A stretch of DNA of 64,000 bases from Methanobacterium sp. Lineage in GTDB: Archaea; Methanobacteriota; Methanobacteria; Methanobacteriales; Methanobacteriaceae. Positions 1-9,199 of this stretch are shown here, piece by piece. Position numbers and translations under genes: made by a program. Each line of letters begins with the position of its first letter. The first letter of the stretch is position 1. A model generated the notes under the pieces. That model worked only from the letters and a program-made list of their open reading frames with translations. It had not been told where the DNA came from and did no database searches. Location: positions 1-64,000 of the forward strand of contig JACRPY010000002.1 in the NCBI GenBank assembly GCA_016222945.1, given 5' to 3'.

Positions 1-63
1 TAACAATATTTATTATAGCTCTGTTTTAATAATAAATTAAATATCAATTCGGAGGGGATCAAA

Positions 64-654
64 ATAGAATTTAAAAATATTTTTAAACTACTTTTAATAG
101 CAATTTTTGTAATAGGAATCTTAAACTTTGTTTATGCCGATTCAGCGCCAAATATTGGTGAAAACCAAGCTAAATCTATAGCACAAGACTATCTAAATTC
201 CCATAATTTACCTTACAAAGTTACAACAGCGACGCAAATGATACAAATTAAAAATAGGCAAACAGGAAGTACCAAATGGGTTACTCCATCACAATGGGAC
301 AGTATGACCGGAGGTAATAAATTTAAGCCTGATGAAGACCCTACATTCCAATGGGAATATGTTTCAGAGGGTTTTGGCGCATGGAAGGTAGCTACTGTAG
401 ATAGCCAGGGAAAAGGAACTGGAAGCATATATGTAAATGATCAAACCGGTAAAATTACTAAAACAGAATTAAAAGCAGTTACCACTCAAACCAACTCCAC
501 TAAAAGTAATAACACCAATCCAGCAAATGCAACAACAAATGCAACTAATCAAACTGCTCCAGGAACATCAAACAACAATACATGGATAATAATAGGCATA
601 ATTATCGTGATTATTATTATAGGCGCTGGTTACTGGATGTACAGCAGAAGATGA
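64..654 (+). CDS. Exported PepSY-like protein with C-terminal membrane anchor, ATA start
   Basis: Unrecognised small exported protein of about 196 residues. Reading upstream of the first ATG (238) the frame stays open and encodes a clear signal peptide (MEFKNIFKLLLIAIFVIG..., ending near VYADS), so the ATG at 238 would cut off the export signal. A GGAGGGG site at 51-57 places the start at ATA (64), 8 nt from GGAGG; no ATG, GTG or TTG fits. The middle contains a PepSY-like segment (AWKVATVDSQGKGTGSIYVN), followed by a Thr/Asn-rich linker and a single Ile-rich helix with a basic end (WMYSRR) as membrane anchor. Topology therefore suggests an outward-facing domain. The function is unknown; PepSY assignment is by pattern only. 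Confidence 0.7.
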   Translation: MEFKNIFKLLLIAIFVIGILNFVYADSAPNIGENQAKSIAQDYLNSHNLPYKVTTATQMIQIKNRQTGSTKWVTPSQWDSMTGGNKFKPDEDPTFQWEYVSEGFGAWKVATVDSQGKGTGSIYVNDQTGKITKTELKAVTTQTNSTKSNNTNPANATTNATNQTAPGTSNNNTWIIIGIIIVIIIIGAGYWMYSRR

Positions 655-1924
655 GAGTAATCCCCTCATTCTCTTTTTTATCCAAAGGCTTGGTTGCGTC
701 CACTCCAACCTTTGTAGTTGTACCATCTGGTGTTGCACACGGATCAAGTGATGAACCTCTGGCACCAGGCACAATCATGATATCTTCATCACCTTTAACT
801 CTTGTTGCTATTGCATATTCAATATCTTCAGGATTAAAAATGTCAATATCTTCATCAACAACAATAGCATGTTTTAGTGATGGATGAGCAGACATTGCTG
901 CCATTAAAACGTTTTTTCCATCGCCTTGTGTCTGTTTTTTTATGGAAACTGCAGCGTGAAGCCAGCAGCAGCCCCCCTCAGTTAAAACCACATTTTGAAC
1001 TGTGGGAACGGTGTTTAAAACTGCATTATAGATTCTTGGCTCCTGTGGAAGTCCCTGTAAAATTCTGTGTTCAAATCCAGCAGGCATTATAGCATGATAA
1101 TATGGATCCTCTTTGTAATGTATTTTTTCAAGCTCTATGACTGGTTCATCCCTTATAACATCATAAGTATCTGTTAAATCTACAAATGGCCCTTCAGATT
1201 CCCTTACATTTGGGAAAATTTTACCTTCCATTATTATTTCAGCTTCAGGCACATCTAAATCCACATTTTCACATTTTATTAGCTTCATGTTTCCTTCATG
1301 GAAGTTATTAGCTACTTCAAGCTCGTCTGTTATTATAGGGACTGATGTGGTGGTTGCAAGGAGTGTTGCAGGGTGCATTCCTATTGCTATGGCCACTTCC
1401 AGTGGTTTATCCATTTCTTCTGCTTTTTTATAGTAAGTATAAAGATTTCTTGGAACAATTCTTACTCCCATTTTGTTTTTACCTGAAACAAGCATTCTAT
1501 GAATTGAAGCGTTTCTTATTCCTGTTTCTGGGTCTTTTGCTATTATAACTCCTGCTGTGATGTATGCTCCACCATCTTTTTTATAGTAGGTGGGTACTGG
1601 AATTTGGCTTAAATCAGGATTTTTTTGCGTCCTGTAGTTTTCTTTAACATTTTCAAAGTTTTTAATGGGAACTGGATTCTCTGTTGCTTCCATTATTCTT
1701 TTTGTGATTTCGGGCACTGTAACTGAAATTCCACGGGCTATTTTATCTCTGGTGTTACATATACCTGATATAATCTTCATATCGCTTTCTTTAACATTTT
1801 CAAAGATTATTATGTCTTTAGGATGCTTTCTTAATATTTTTGCAGCTTCAAATTTAACTGAAACTTCTTCTTGAATCCTTATTATTTTAGATTCCTTTTC
1901 AAGACCATTTAGAAACTCTCTCAT
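617..1924 (-). CDS. UbiD-family decarboxylase (probable anhydromevalonate phosphate decarboxylase)
   Basis: About 435 residues, the family's usual length. UbiD enzymes use prenylated FMN for reversible decarboxylation; in archaea the homologue is known as the trans-anhydromevalonate 5-phosphate decarboxylase of the modified mevalonate route to isoprenoids, which is the most likely role here. Seen in the sequence: NASIHRMLV (prFMN/metal-binding region), the acidic segment ESEGPFVDLTDTYD and the C-terminal GVDATKPLD block. Start chosen at ATG 1924 (MREFLNGL), 5 nt after GGTGA; the upstream TTG at 1936 lies before the ribosome-binding site. The 3' end overlaps the convergent exported-protein gene by 38 nt, and the last residues (ENEGITLIFCCTSSNQRL) do not look like a normal UbiD tail. 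Confidence 0.85.
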   Translation of the reverse strand: MREFLNGLEKESKIIRIQEEVSVKFEAAKILRKHPKDIIIFENVKESDMKIISGICNTRDKIARGISVTVPEITKRIMEATENPVPIKNFENVKENYRTQKNPDLSQIPVPTYYKKDGGAYITAGVIIAKDPETGIRNASIHRMLVSGKNKMGVRIVPRNLYTYYKKAEEMDKPLEVAIAIGMHPATLLATTTSVPIITDELEVANNFHEGNMKLIKCENVDLDVPEAEIIMEGKIFPNVRESEGPFVDLTDTYDVIRDEPVIELEKIHYKEDPYYHAIMPAGFEHRILQGLPQEPRIYNAVLNTVPTVQNVVLTEGGCCWLHAAVSIKKQTQGDGKNVLMAAMSAHPSLKHAIVVDEDIDIFNPEDIEYAIATRVKGDEDIMIVPGARGSSLDPCATPDGTTTKVGVDATKPLDKKENEGITLIFCCTSSNQRL

Positions 1925-1948
1925 ATAATTCACCAACTCAATAACAAT

Positions 1949-2080
1949 TTAATTACCAAAAATCATGGCCGCAGCCATTACAATAAAAATAACTGCAATT
2001 CCTAACCATATATAGTTTGCAGAGCATCCACAATGGGTTGTATGGCATATTTCGCCCTGATTTTCTTTTTCTTTTTTCAT
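1949..2080 (-). CDS. Small Cys/His membrane protein (43 aa)
   Basis: Short frame encoding a charged N-terminus (MKKEKENQGE), a Cys/His cluster CHTTHCGC, and one hydrophobic helix (YIWLGIAVIFIVMAAAMIF) ending GN. The clear division into a charged head, a possible metal-binding CxxxHCxC-like motif and a membrane segment argues that it is real, though its ribosome-binding site (GGGGAT) is modest. It lies between purE and the UbiD gene on the same strand, 24 nt upstream of the UbiD start, so the three may be co-transcribed. Function unknown. Confidence 0.5.
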   Translation of the reverse strand: MKKEKENQGEICHTTHCGCSANYIWLGIAVIFIVMAAAMIFGN

Positions 2081-2110
2081 TATATCCCCAAAACATGATG
2101 AATAGTGTAA

Positions 2111-3139
2111 TCAGTGATCACACTTAATATTTCCTTTAAATCTTCTGATATCCCTTTCAATATCTTTATTCATCAACCCCATCATTTCACCAGCAAGTAT
2201 GGCTGCATTACCCCCATTATCTATCCCTAAAGTTGCAACAGGCACTCCAGGAGGCATGTTAACCATTGATAGTAATGCATCCATTCCATCAAGCCTTATA
2301 GAGCATGGAACTCCTATTACTGGCTTTTCGGTGTAGGCCACAATGGCTCCTGTTACATGAGATGATAATCCAGTTATAGCTATAAACAATTTAGCGTTTT
2401 TAACTCTCTTTAAATATTCTTCAAATCGTTTAGGATGTCTTACCGGCGATACAACACTGAAATCATATGCTAAACCCATTTTATCGAAAAAGTTAGTGGT
2501 TTTCTTTGCAACTTTAATATCAGAGTAACTTCCCGCAATTATGGCCACATCTATATCTTCCAATTCATCAGATGCAGATTCTTTGGATAAATCTTCGTTT
2601 TTTAATTCATCTTCTGGAATATCATATGATGTTGGAGAATAATAATCTCCTTTGATATTTCCTATCAAAGCAGCTTCATCCTTCTGAATTTTGCCAAAAA
2701 AGGAAGATCTCATTGATGAAACCCTTTTTCTTACATCTTCATCATGAATTCCAATTATTTGTGCAGCAAGCAATGCACCGTTTTCACCGCGGTCAATTCC
2801 CACAGTTGCAACAGGTGCTCCAAAAGGCATCTGTGCTGAAGCATAAAGAGCATCGAGCCCACCTAATTTAACGTCTACTGGAACTCCCACCACAGGTTTA
2901 TATGTATTTGCAGCTATCATACCTGGTAAATGTGCTGAAAGCCCAGCAATACCTATAAATACTTCTATTCCTTCATCAGTAGCTTTCATAACTATTTTTT
3001 TTACTTTTTCGTGAGTACGATGCGCTGATGCAATTTTAACATCATATGGTATTTCCAATGTTTCTAAAATGTCTATAGCTTTCTCGACTATGGCAAAATC
3101 AGACGCGCTTCCAATTAATATCATGACTCTTGGTTTCAT
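2111..3139 (-). CDS. purE: Tandem PurE (5-(carboxyamino)imidazole ribonucleotide mutase/AIR carboxylase)
   Basis: 342 residues made of two PurE copies (about 1-155 and 197-342) joined by an acidic linker; PurE acts in the carboxylation step of purine synthesis. Copy one has the normal motifs: GSASDF (substrate loop), ASAHRTHEK with the catalytic His, and GLSAHLPGMIAA. Copy two keeps GSYSDI and GLSSHVTGAIVA but has SPVRHPKR where SAHRT should be, so its active site is altered. Tandem PurE proteins are known from Methanobacteriales; the second half probably helps form the octamer rather than being a full catalyst. GGAGTGA upstream of the ATG is somewhat far (about 12 nt). purL lies elsewhere in this window (27.6 kb). 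Confidence 0.9.
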   Translation of the reverse strand: MKPRVMILIGSASDFAIVEKAIDILETLEIPYDVKIASAHRTHEKVKKIVMKATDEGIEVFIGIAGLSAHLPGMIAANTYKPVVGVPVDVKLGGLDALYASAQMPFGAPVATVGIDRGENGALLAAQIIGIHDEDVRKRVSSMRSSFFGKIQKDEAALIGNIKGDYYSPTSYDIPEDELKNEDLSKESASDELEDIDVAIIAGSYSDIKVAKKTTNFFDKMGLAYDFSVVSPVRHPKRFEEYLKRVKNAKLFIAITGLSSHVTGAIVAYTEKPVIGVPCSIRLDGMDALLSMVNMPPGVPVATLGIDNGGNAAILAGEMMGLMNKDIERDIRRFKGNIKCDH

Positions 3140-3263
3140 TTTAAACTTTCACTCCAGTTTATATAGCATTAATTTATTATGTAGAAAGTAAATAATGTTT
3201 TTAGATATTTCTAATATGGTCTGCATTATTTATAAAATTTAATCAGAACATGAGGTGTACATT

Positions 3264-4991
3264 TTGTCATGGATTATTCTAATTTTCGTCTTATTAGTAG
3301 CATCTATCAAAAATAGAGGATCAGATAGAAAAATGACCGTTTCTATCATAATCCCTGCATACAACGAGTCAAAAACTATTGAAAAGGTTATTAATGCTTC
3401 AAAGAGCCTGAATTACGTTGATGAAGTGATTGTTGTTGATGATGGATCTTTAGATAACACTGCAGAAGTTGCAGAAAAGTCAGGAGCAATTGTTATAAGG
3501 CATGCTACCAATTTAGGGAAAGGATCAGCATTAAAAACCGGTTTTAAACTATCAAAAGGAGACATAGTTGCTTTTATAGATGCTGATTTGTATAATTTAA
3601 CTTCAGGCCAGATAGAAAAAATTATCAAGCCCATATTAGATGGAAAAGCAGATATAACCAAAACAAAATTTAAAAGAAAAGCAGGACGAGTAACCGAATT
3701 AACTGCTAAACCTCTTTTAAACTTCTTTTTCCCGGAATTAAAGTTTGATCAGCCATTAAGTGGGCAATTTGCTGCTAAAAAAACTTTTTTAAATAAGATA
3801 AAATTTGAAAAAGATTATGGTGTAGACGTGGGAATTGTTCTGGACGCAGATGTAAGGGGGATGAGAATAAAAGAAGTAGATATAGGTGAAATTGAACATT
3901 CCCATTCTTCTATCCAGGGATTAAATAAAATGGCTAATGAAGTTGTTAGAACCATAGTTGACAGGGCAATGGAGTACGGTAGAATTTCCATGATGGATAC
4001 TCTTGGAAAATACATTAGAATGTGCATCTTAGGGCTTTCACTTACATCATTAGGTCTTTTTTCCATATTCTTTATTAATAAGATTCCTGCATTAATTGGC
4101 GCACTTCTTGTATTAATTGGGTTATTTATGACATTATATTACATGGCAAAACTTGTAAAAAGAATAGCCACAGTTCTTTCAAAGGCAGATAACAGGCTTC
4201 CAACTTTAAAATCACTTTTTTATATGCATTTTCCCATAATTGTGTCTGGTTTGATTTTAGTGTCTATGATTTTCACTTTAGTAGGTTCTGTGCATGTAGA
4301 TCCTGGAAAAATATCCATAGAACCTGCTTCAAGTAATCTTATAATATGGAAAGACCCTACAAACATTAGAAGCGAAGTTAGAGGACCTTATACAGTAGAC
4401 AGTGCACTTGAAAATGAATATAATATTATACGAATGCCTTTAGAAGCTATGAGTACATTAGAGTTTAATTACGGAGATTCCATTTACATAAACAAAAAAA
4501 AGTACACTATCAACACAACAAGAGCTGGAGAAGAAAATATACTTCGAATACCCTATGATGCCCGTAACTATTTAAGTTTAAATGCAGGAGATATTATAAG
4601 GGATAGCAACATCCGAGGAACATTTAAAGACCTTTATGCTGAAAAAGCACTTGCCATAGACTCTACTTTCAACAACACCAAAAATTTCAAAGCAAACGAA
4701 GGAATATTCCTAAAATCCAGTAATGAAAAAGGCAGAATAGTAAATGTTTATGTTAATAAGCAAAAAATGTTAACCACCTATGGAATATTTGAAAATGGAG
4801 AGTATAGCATTTATATTAACAATGCTAAGTATAAAACCATTAAAATCAATAAAAATGACTCTAAAAATGTTGTTAACATACCTTGGGGAAAATATACAAT
4901 AACCATTGATATTGAAGGTTCCATGGATACAGATACAAGATTTGCAACATCAACTGAAGGTAAATTTTTAAATTTACTTTTAAAAAAATAG
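3264..4991 (+). CDS. Membrane glycosyltransferase family 2 with C-terminal extracytoplasmic domain
   Basis: About 575 residues. An N-terminal helix is followed by a GT2 domain (VSIIIPAYNES, VDEVIVVDDGS, GDIVAFIDADLY), so it should transfer sugar from a nucleotide sugar to a lipid or polymer at the membrane. The GT domain resembles glucosyl-phosphoglycerate-synthase-type enzymes. Around residues 255-350 there are three hydrophobic segments, and the remaining ~230 residues are beta-rich and probably face outside. Start is TTG at 3264, 6 nt after GGTG; a GTG at 3255 sits inside the ribosome-binding site. Stands alone, divergent from purE. The acceptor is not predictable; involvement in envelope glycans is inference. 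Confidence 0.75.
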   Translation: MSWIILIFVLLVASIKNRGSDRKMTVSIIIPAYNESKTIEKVINASKSLNYVDEVIVVDDGSLDNTAEVAEKSGAIVIRHATNLGKGSALKTGFKLSKGDIVAFIDADLYNLTSGQIEKIIKPILDGKADITKTKFKRKAGRVTELTAKPLLNFFFPELKFDQPLSGQFAAKKTFLNKIKFEKDYGVDVGIVLDADVRGMRIKEVDIGEIEHSHSSIQGLNKMANEVVRTIVDRAMEYGRISMMDTLGKYIRMCILGLSLTSLGLFSIFFINKIPALIGALLVLIGLFMTLYYMAKLVKRIATVLSKADNRLPTLKSLFYMHFPIIVSGLILVSMIFTLVGSVHVDPGKISIEPASSNLIIWKDPTNIRSEVRGPYTVDSALENEYNIIRMPLEAMSTLEFNYGDSIYINKKKYTINTTRAGEENILRIPYDARNYLSLNAGDIIRDSNIRGTFKDLYAEKALAIDSTFNNTKNFKANEGIFLKSSNEKGRIVNVYVNKQKMLTTYGIFENGEYSIYINNAKYKTIKINKNDSKNVVNIPWGKYTITIDIEGSMDTDTRFATSTEGKFLNLLLKK

Positions 4992-5109
4992 TTAGCATTT
5001 GATATTTTGAAAATACTTGAAAAATCATGCTTTTAAGAGATTTTAATAAAGAATTGGAATTTTAAAAATGATTCCAATCAAATATAAGTTAAAAATATTA
5101 ATAAAATAG

Positions 5110-6042
5110 TTAGTAATAGACTTTTACAGCTTCTTTTATATCATTGTAAAGTCCAAGAGCTGCAAGAGCACCTATTTTGCCCTGAGGACCTGTAACTTCC
5201 ACAAATTCAACTCCAATTTCTCCTCCAGCCTTTTCAGCTTCTTCAAGAGTTATCATAGATTTTTTAGCAGACATTGCATATTCTCTAAGTTTTTCAGGGA
5301 CATTTATACCATCTAAAATGGCCATTGATGTTTTATGAGATAATGTATGCTTTTTAAACATTTTACGTGCTTCTTCTATAAGTTTCTCCCGTTCATCTGG
5401 TTTTACGGCAAAAACAAGGGCTATTGCCACACAATTTTGAGTTTTATTTGGATTATGCGGGTAAAGTTGCACAATAACGTGATTTATATATTCAAAACCC
5501 ATTTTACTAAGTTCCATACCCACATTATTTGCTAATGTCCATGTAGCTCCTTCTTCTTTAGTATCAGTATCATCTATACCGATTACAACTTTTTGAAGCT
5601 GTGGAGTTACAACTGCAGCTCTTCCAACCTTTGAGCCACCGCCAATATCATACAATTCAACTCTTTTTACTCCTTCTGCCATTCCACGGCACATTGCCGC
5701 CCCTACACCCGCTCCTGCAAGTCCTGCATGTACAACTTTGACTTCATCACCTTCAACAGTGACTTCTTCAATTCCTGCAGCCCGAAGACTTGCTTTAAGA
5801 TTAAAATCAGATTTTCCCGCTTTTAAAAGGAATGTATGTTTGTTCCCATCTCTTTCTGCTTTTTCTACAATGTCACTGGAGTGTTCATATTGATAAACAA
5901 CCCATTCTGAGCCTGCAACACAGGGATGGTATTCAACAAGCTCCACCATGTCCCCATCTACCATTGTGATGACTTTTTTGTATGGAGCTATCCAGGGGTC
6001 TTTAAATTTTTCTTTAAGGTCTTTTGGAGTTAAAGTTTCCAT
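5110..6042 (-). CDS. Methanogenesis marker protein 11-like, TiaS-related domain
   Basis: 310 residues. The C-terminal half begins with VVIGIDDTDTKEEGATW and contains HNPNKTQNCVAIAL, hallmarks of the tRNA-Ile2 agmatinylcytidine synthetase (TiaS) nucleotide-binding domain; the N-terminal half (KDPWIAPYKKVITMVDGDMVELVEYHPCVAGSEW) is the part specific to methanogenesis marker 11. Marker proteins occur essentially only in methanogens and their exact reaction is not established in my knowledge. Gly-rich AGLAGAGVGAAMCRGM lies mid-protein. Single-gene unit on the minus strand with GGGAT before the ATG. Family assignment is from memory of the family pattern. Confidence 0.8.
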   Translation of the reverse strand: METLTPKDLKEKFKDPWIAPYKKVITMVDGDMVELVEYHPCVAGSEWVVYQYEHSSDIVEKAERDGNKHTFLLKAGKSDFNLKASLRAAGIEEVTVEGDEVKVVHAGLAGAGVGAAMCRGMAEGVKRVELYDIGGGSKVGRAAVVTPQLQKVVIGIDDTDTKEEGATWTLANNVGMELSKMGFEYINHVIVQLYPHNPNKTQNCVAIALVFAVKPDEREKLIEEARKMFKKHTLSHKTSMAILDGINVPEKLREYAMSAKKSMITLEEAEKAGGEIGVEFVEVTGPQGKIGALAALGLYNDIKEAVKVYY

Positions 6043-6151
6043 AATAATATCCCGATTTAAATTGTATAATTAAATATTGCATATAGCTTTTAATTTTATC
6101 CAATATATCTCTAAAAATAATTAGATAATAAAAAATAAGTTAAAAAGAAAT

Positions 6152-6562
6152 TTATTTTAATCTGTCGCACATTTTAACAGCAGCTTCCACAGCACGTTTT
6201 CCATATTCAACACGCTGATGAGCTTCTAAACGTGTCATTCCAGGGCCTGAAATTCCAAGTGCCACAGGTTTATCGTATTCAAGGGCTAAATCTGCTATTT
6301 TACGTGATGCATGCTGTACAACTATTTCATCGTGGGATGTTGCACCTTCTATGACTGCACCAAGAGTTATAACTGCATCTATGTCTTCTTCCTGTAGAAG
6401 TTTTTTTATTGCAAGAGGCATGTCAAAAACACCAGGTACTGTAATTACCTTTGTTATCTCAGAATCTAAAAACTTTGCATGCTCTTTAGCAAGTTCAAGC
6501 ATCATTTGAGTTATATCATAATTAAATTCCGCTACTACTGCCCCTATTCTAACTTTTACCAT
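6152..6562 (-). CDS. ribH: 6,7-dimethyl-8-ribityllumazine synthase
   Basis: 136 residues, typical for archaeal lumazine synthase, which condenses 5-amino-6-ribitylaminouracil with dihydroxybutanone phosphate in the penultimate step of riboflavin (and hence FMN/FAD/F420-linked flavin) synthesis. Visible motifs are VVAEFNYDIT (substrate), PGVFDMPLAI, and GAVIEGATSHDEIV with the catalytic His. Two ATG codons stand in tandem (6565 and 6562); the second is 7 nt from GGAGG and is preferred. Archaeal riboflavin synthase is a paralogue, but the spacing of these motifs fits lumazine synthase better. Confidence 0.88.
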   Translation of the reverse strand: MVKVRIGAVVAEFNYDITQMMLELAKEHAKFLDSEITKVITVPGVFDMPLAIKKLLQEEDIDAVITLGAVIEGATSHDEIVVQHASRKIADLALEYDKPVALGISGPGMTRLEAHQRVEYGKRAVEAAVKMCDRLK

Positions 6563-6671
6563 CATTTTACCTCCAAATCAGCTTTTATCATTACACATGA
6601 ATTCATAAATTGTATTTATATTCTAAATTCAATTTTATGTTCATCCTACATATATTTCTATTGTATCGTCA

Positions 6672-6758
6672 TTATAGTAAAAGTGCTAAGGCAGCTGCAA
6701 CTGCACTTAAGGCCATTATAATAATTATAAAAAGTGCTATAGCTTGTGGTCTGTCCAT
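6672..6758 (-). CDS. 28-residue hydrophobic peptide
   Basis: Tiny frame MDRPQAIALF followed by a continuous hydrophobic stretch of Ile, Ala and Leu up to the stop. It has a strong GGAGG site 6 nt before the ATG, which is the main reason to believe it is translated. It would form a single membrane helix. It lies between the cysteine-desulfurase gene and ribH on the same strand, directly downstream of the hairpin cluster at 6781-6862. Function unknown. Confidence 0.5.
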   Translation of the reverse strand: MDRPQAIALFIIIIMALSAVAAALALLL

Positions 6759-6780
6759 ATTATTAACCTCCAAAATCCCT

Positions 6781-6862
6781 CAAACGCTTTGCGTTTGGGG
6801 CATCGAAAATCTTAGATTTTCGAAAGTTTTCTATTTTGGGGTTTAGAAAACCTGCGGTTTTC
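6781..6862. repeat. Three consecutive triloop hairpins
   Basis: Three perfect inverted repeats, each with a 3-nt loop: CAAACGC/GCGTTTG (6781-6797), TCGAAAATC/GATTTTCGA (6803-6823) and GAAAACC/GGTTTTC (6846-6862). The last touches the stop codon of the cysteine-desulfurase gene. The same architecture occurs at 42515-42657 and 53269-53287, so this is a dispersed family rather than a single terminator. Confidence 0.75.
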
Positions 6863-8068
6863 TTAACCTCCAGCAAATTTAGAAATTTCTTCTACAGTTT
6901 CTGCAAGTATCTGTATTTCTTCTTTAGTATTATAATAATGAATCGATGCTCTAACTGTTCCACCAAGAGCATCTGCACCAATATGCTTTATTGCTGGAAT
7001 TGCACAATGATAACCGCTTCTAACACAAATATTTTTAATTTCATCCAATATTTTAGCAACATCATGCGAATTCATGTTTTCTATATTAAAAGCCACTATT
7101 CCATGAACATTTTCCCGATCACCATAGCAAATAGTGTTATCTATACCACAAATTTGATCATACATGTATTTAGTGAGTTTGACACTATGTTTTTCGATTT
7201 TTTCAATGCCAATATCTTCCACGTAATTTACGGCAGCTCCAAGACCAATAATACCTGCTATATTTTGAGTGCCGCCTTCAAATCTTGCAGGAGCAGGTTC
7301 AAGGGTGAAATCATTTTCAGTTACATTTGATACGGTTCCTCCACCTAAATTCATTGGTTTAAGCTGTTCTAAAACTTCATTTTTACAATACAAAAATCCG
7401 GTTCCAACTGGCCCCAGTAATCCTTTATGGCCAGGAAATGCAATAAAATCTGCTTTAGTTTTTTTTGCGTCAAATTTCATGTGTCCTGCAGATTGAGCAG
7501 CATCAACCATGTATAAAACATCATTTTCCTCTGCAACATTTCCCATTTCATAAATTGGCTGGCATGAACCTATGGAATTTGAAATATGAGTAGTAGTAAT
7601 AAGTTTTGTAGTTTTATCTACAGCTTTTTCAATATCTGCAGGATTTATCACGCCATATTTATTTGTTTTTATAATTTTTAAATTAATGCCCTTATCTTTT
7701 AAATTAAGCCATGGGATAAAATTAGAATGGTGTTCTATATTAGGAACAATTATTGAATCGCCTTTTTTAAATTCCAAACTGTTTGAAACCAGATTTATAG
7801 CTTCAGTAGTGTTTTTTGTGAATATAACTTCGTTTTGTTTAGAATTTATGAATTTTGCGATTTTCTCCCGGGCATTTTCAAATTTGTTGGTTGCTTTAAC
7901 TGCAGTTTTATAAGCGCCCCTTCCAATGTTTGCATTAAAATGACGATAATAATCCTGCATGGCACGTAAAACGGGTTCTGGGGTGGGAGTAGTGCTTGCA
8001 GCGTCCAAATAGATAAGCTCTTCAAGTAATGGAATGTCTGCCCTTAAGTTGATATTTGCATTTTCCAT
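6863..8068 (-). CDS. Cysteine desulfurase (class V aminotransferase, SufS/CsdA type)
   Basis: 401 residues, full length for group II cysteine desulfurases, which take sulfur from cysteine to give a persulfide for Fe-S cluster or thio-cofactor assembly. Seen: YLDAASTTPTP at the N-terminus, HHSNFIPW, the PLP lysine in FPGHKGLLGP, and the catalytic cysteine in VRSGYHCAIP near the C-terminus. No scaffold or SufB/C genes are next to it, so the sulfur acceptor is not indicated by context. The neighbouring genes downstream are the 28-residue peptide and ribH. Some family members have selenocysteine lyase activity; sequence alone does not exclude this. Confidence 0.88.
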   Translation of the reverse strand: MENANINLRADIPLLEELIYLDAASTTPTPEPVLRAMQDYYRHFNANIGRGAYKTAVKATNKFENAREKIAKFINSKQNEVIFTKNTTEAINLVSNSLEFKKGDSIIVPNIEHHSNFIPWLNLKDKGINLKIIKTNKYGVINPADIEKAVDKTTKLITTTHISNSIGSCQPIYEMGNVAEENDVLYMVDAAQSAGHMKFDAKKTKADFIAFPGHKGLLGPVGTGFLYCKNEVLEQLKPMNLGGGTVSNVTENDFTLEPAPARFEGGTQNIAGIIGLGAAVNYVEDIGIEKIEKHSVKLTKYMYDQICGIDNTICYGDRENVHGIVAFNIENMNSHDVAKILDEIKNICVRSGYHCAIPAIKHIGADALGGTVRASIHYYNTKEEIQILAETVEEISKFAGG

Positions 8069-8120
8069 GACCCCTCTCTCCTACTTTCACTTTCTATCTG
8101 GACTTACTGCATATATATGA

Positions 8121-9110
8121 TTATTTTTCTTCTATTTTGTTTCTAACTTCGCGGGCCATTTCCATTGTGGATGCATTTCCACCAAGGTCCTTAGTTACAA
8201 TTTTATTTTCGCTTAAAACTTCTATTAAAGCATGTTCAATGGTACGGGCTGCATCATGCTCTTCAATATAATCCAACATTAAAACTGCAGATAAAATCAT
8301 AGCAGAAGGATTTGCTGTATTTTTACCGGCGTGGCGTGGTGCTGATCCATGTACTGGTTCAAATATACCTGTGTTTTCTCCTATGTTTGCTGAGGGTATT
8401 AGTCCTAGTCCTCCTACGAGTCCTGCGCCTTCATCTGAGAGTATATCTCCGAATAAGTTTGTGGTTACGATTACATCGAACATATGAGGATTAGTGATGA
8501 AAAACATGGCCGTAGCATCCACATAACGATCATCAGTCTCAATATCACTGTAATCTCCCGCTACATCATAAAAAGTATCGCGAAAAAGCCCATCAGTCTT
8601 TTTAAGCACATTAGCCTTATGAACAGCAGTAACCTTACTCCTACCTGTCTTTTTAGCATAATCAAAAGCAAACTTACAAATCCTCTCACTCGCTTTCCGA
8701 GTTATAACCCTTAAAGCAGTAGCTCCATCTTCAGTTTCCTCCTCAATACCAATATAAAGCCCCTCAGTATTCTCCCTCACAATAACAAAATCCAAATCAT
8801 CATGAAGACTCTTAGTACCAGGATAAGACTTAACAGGCCTTAAATTAACATAAAGATCCAACTCCTGCCTTAATTTTACAATAACGTCTGCTGCGGATTC
8901 TCCGGCAGCTCCAAATAAACATGCCTGGGAATTTTTTACTATATCAATGGTTTCTTGTGGCAGAGCAATTCCTGATACTTCTTGGTATTCATCTCCTGCA
9001 TCTGCAAATGTGTAATCAAATTCAACGTCTATTGCTTCTAAAATATGTAATGTGGCTTCCATTACTTCTTTTCCTATACCGTCGCCGGGTATTACTGCTA
9101 TTTTATACAT
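8121..9110 (-). CDS. leuB: 3-isopropylmalate dehydrogenase family (LeuB; AksF possible)
   Basis: 329 residues of the isocitrate/isopropylmalate dehydrogenase family: IPGDGIGKEV, RENTEGLY, KANVLKKTDGLFRD, the metal-binding TTNLFGDILSDEGAGL and PVHGSAPRHAGK. It catalyses NAD-dependent oxidative decarboxylation of 3-isopropylmalate in leucine synthesis; methanogens have a second paralogue, AksF, for coenzyme B synthesis. It is third in a leuC-leuD-leuB series on the minus strand, separated from leuD by about 90 nt, and the adjacent small subunit has an isopropylmalate-type specificity loop, which favours LeuB over AksF. Confidence 0.8.
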   Translation of the reverse strand: MYKIAVIPGDGIGKEVMEATLHILEAIDVEFDYTFADAGDEYQEVSGIALPQETIDIVKNSQACLFGAAGESAADVIVKLRQELDLYVNLRPVKSYPGTKSLHDDLDFVIVRENTEGLYIGIEEETEDGATALRVITRKASERICKFAFDYAKKTGRSKVTAVHKANVLKKTDGLFRDTFYDVAGDYSDIETDDRYVDATAMFFITNPHMFDVIVTTNLFGDILSDEGAGLVGGLGLIPSANIGENTGIFEPVHGSAPRHAGKNTANPSAMILSAVLMLDYIEEHDAARTIEHALIEVLSENKIVTKDLGGNASTMEMAREVRNKIEEK

Positions 9111-9199
9111 AAAAACACCTATTTTCCTATAAATTTAAACAATGTAGGGGAACACTGTTTATTTTTCTTTTAATTTTATTAAATGTTAATTTCAGTTAG

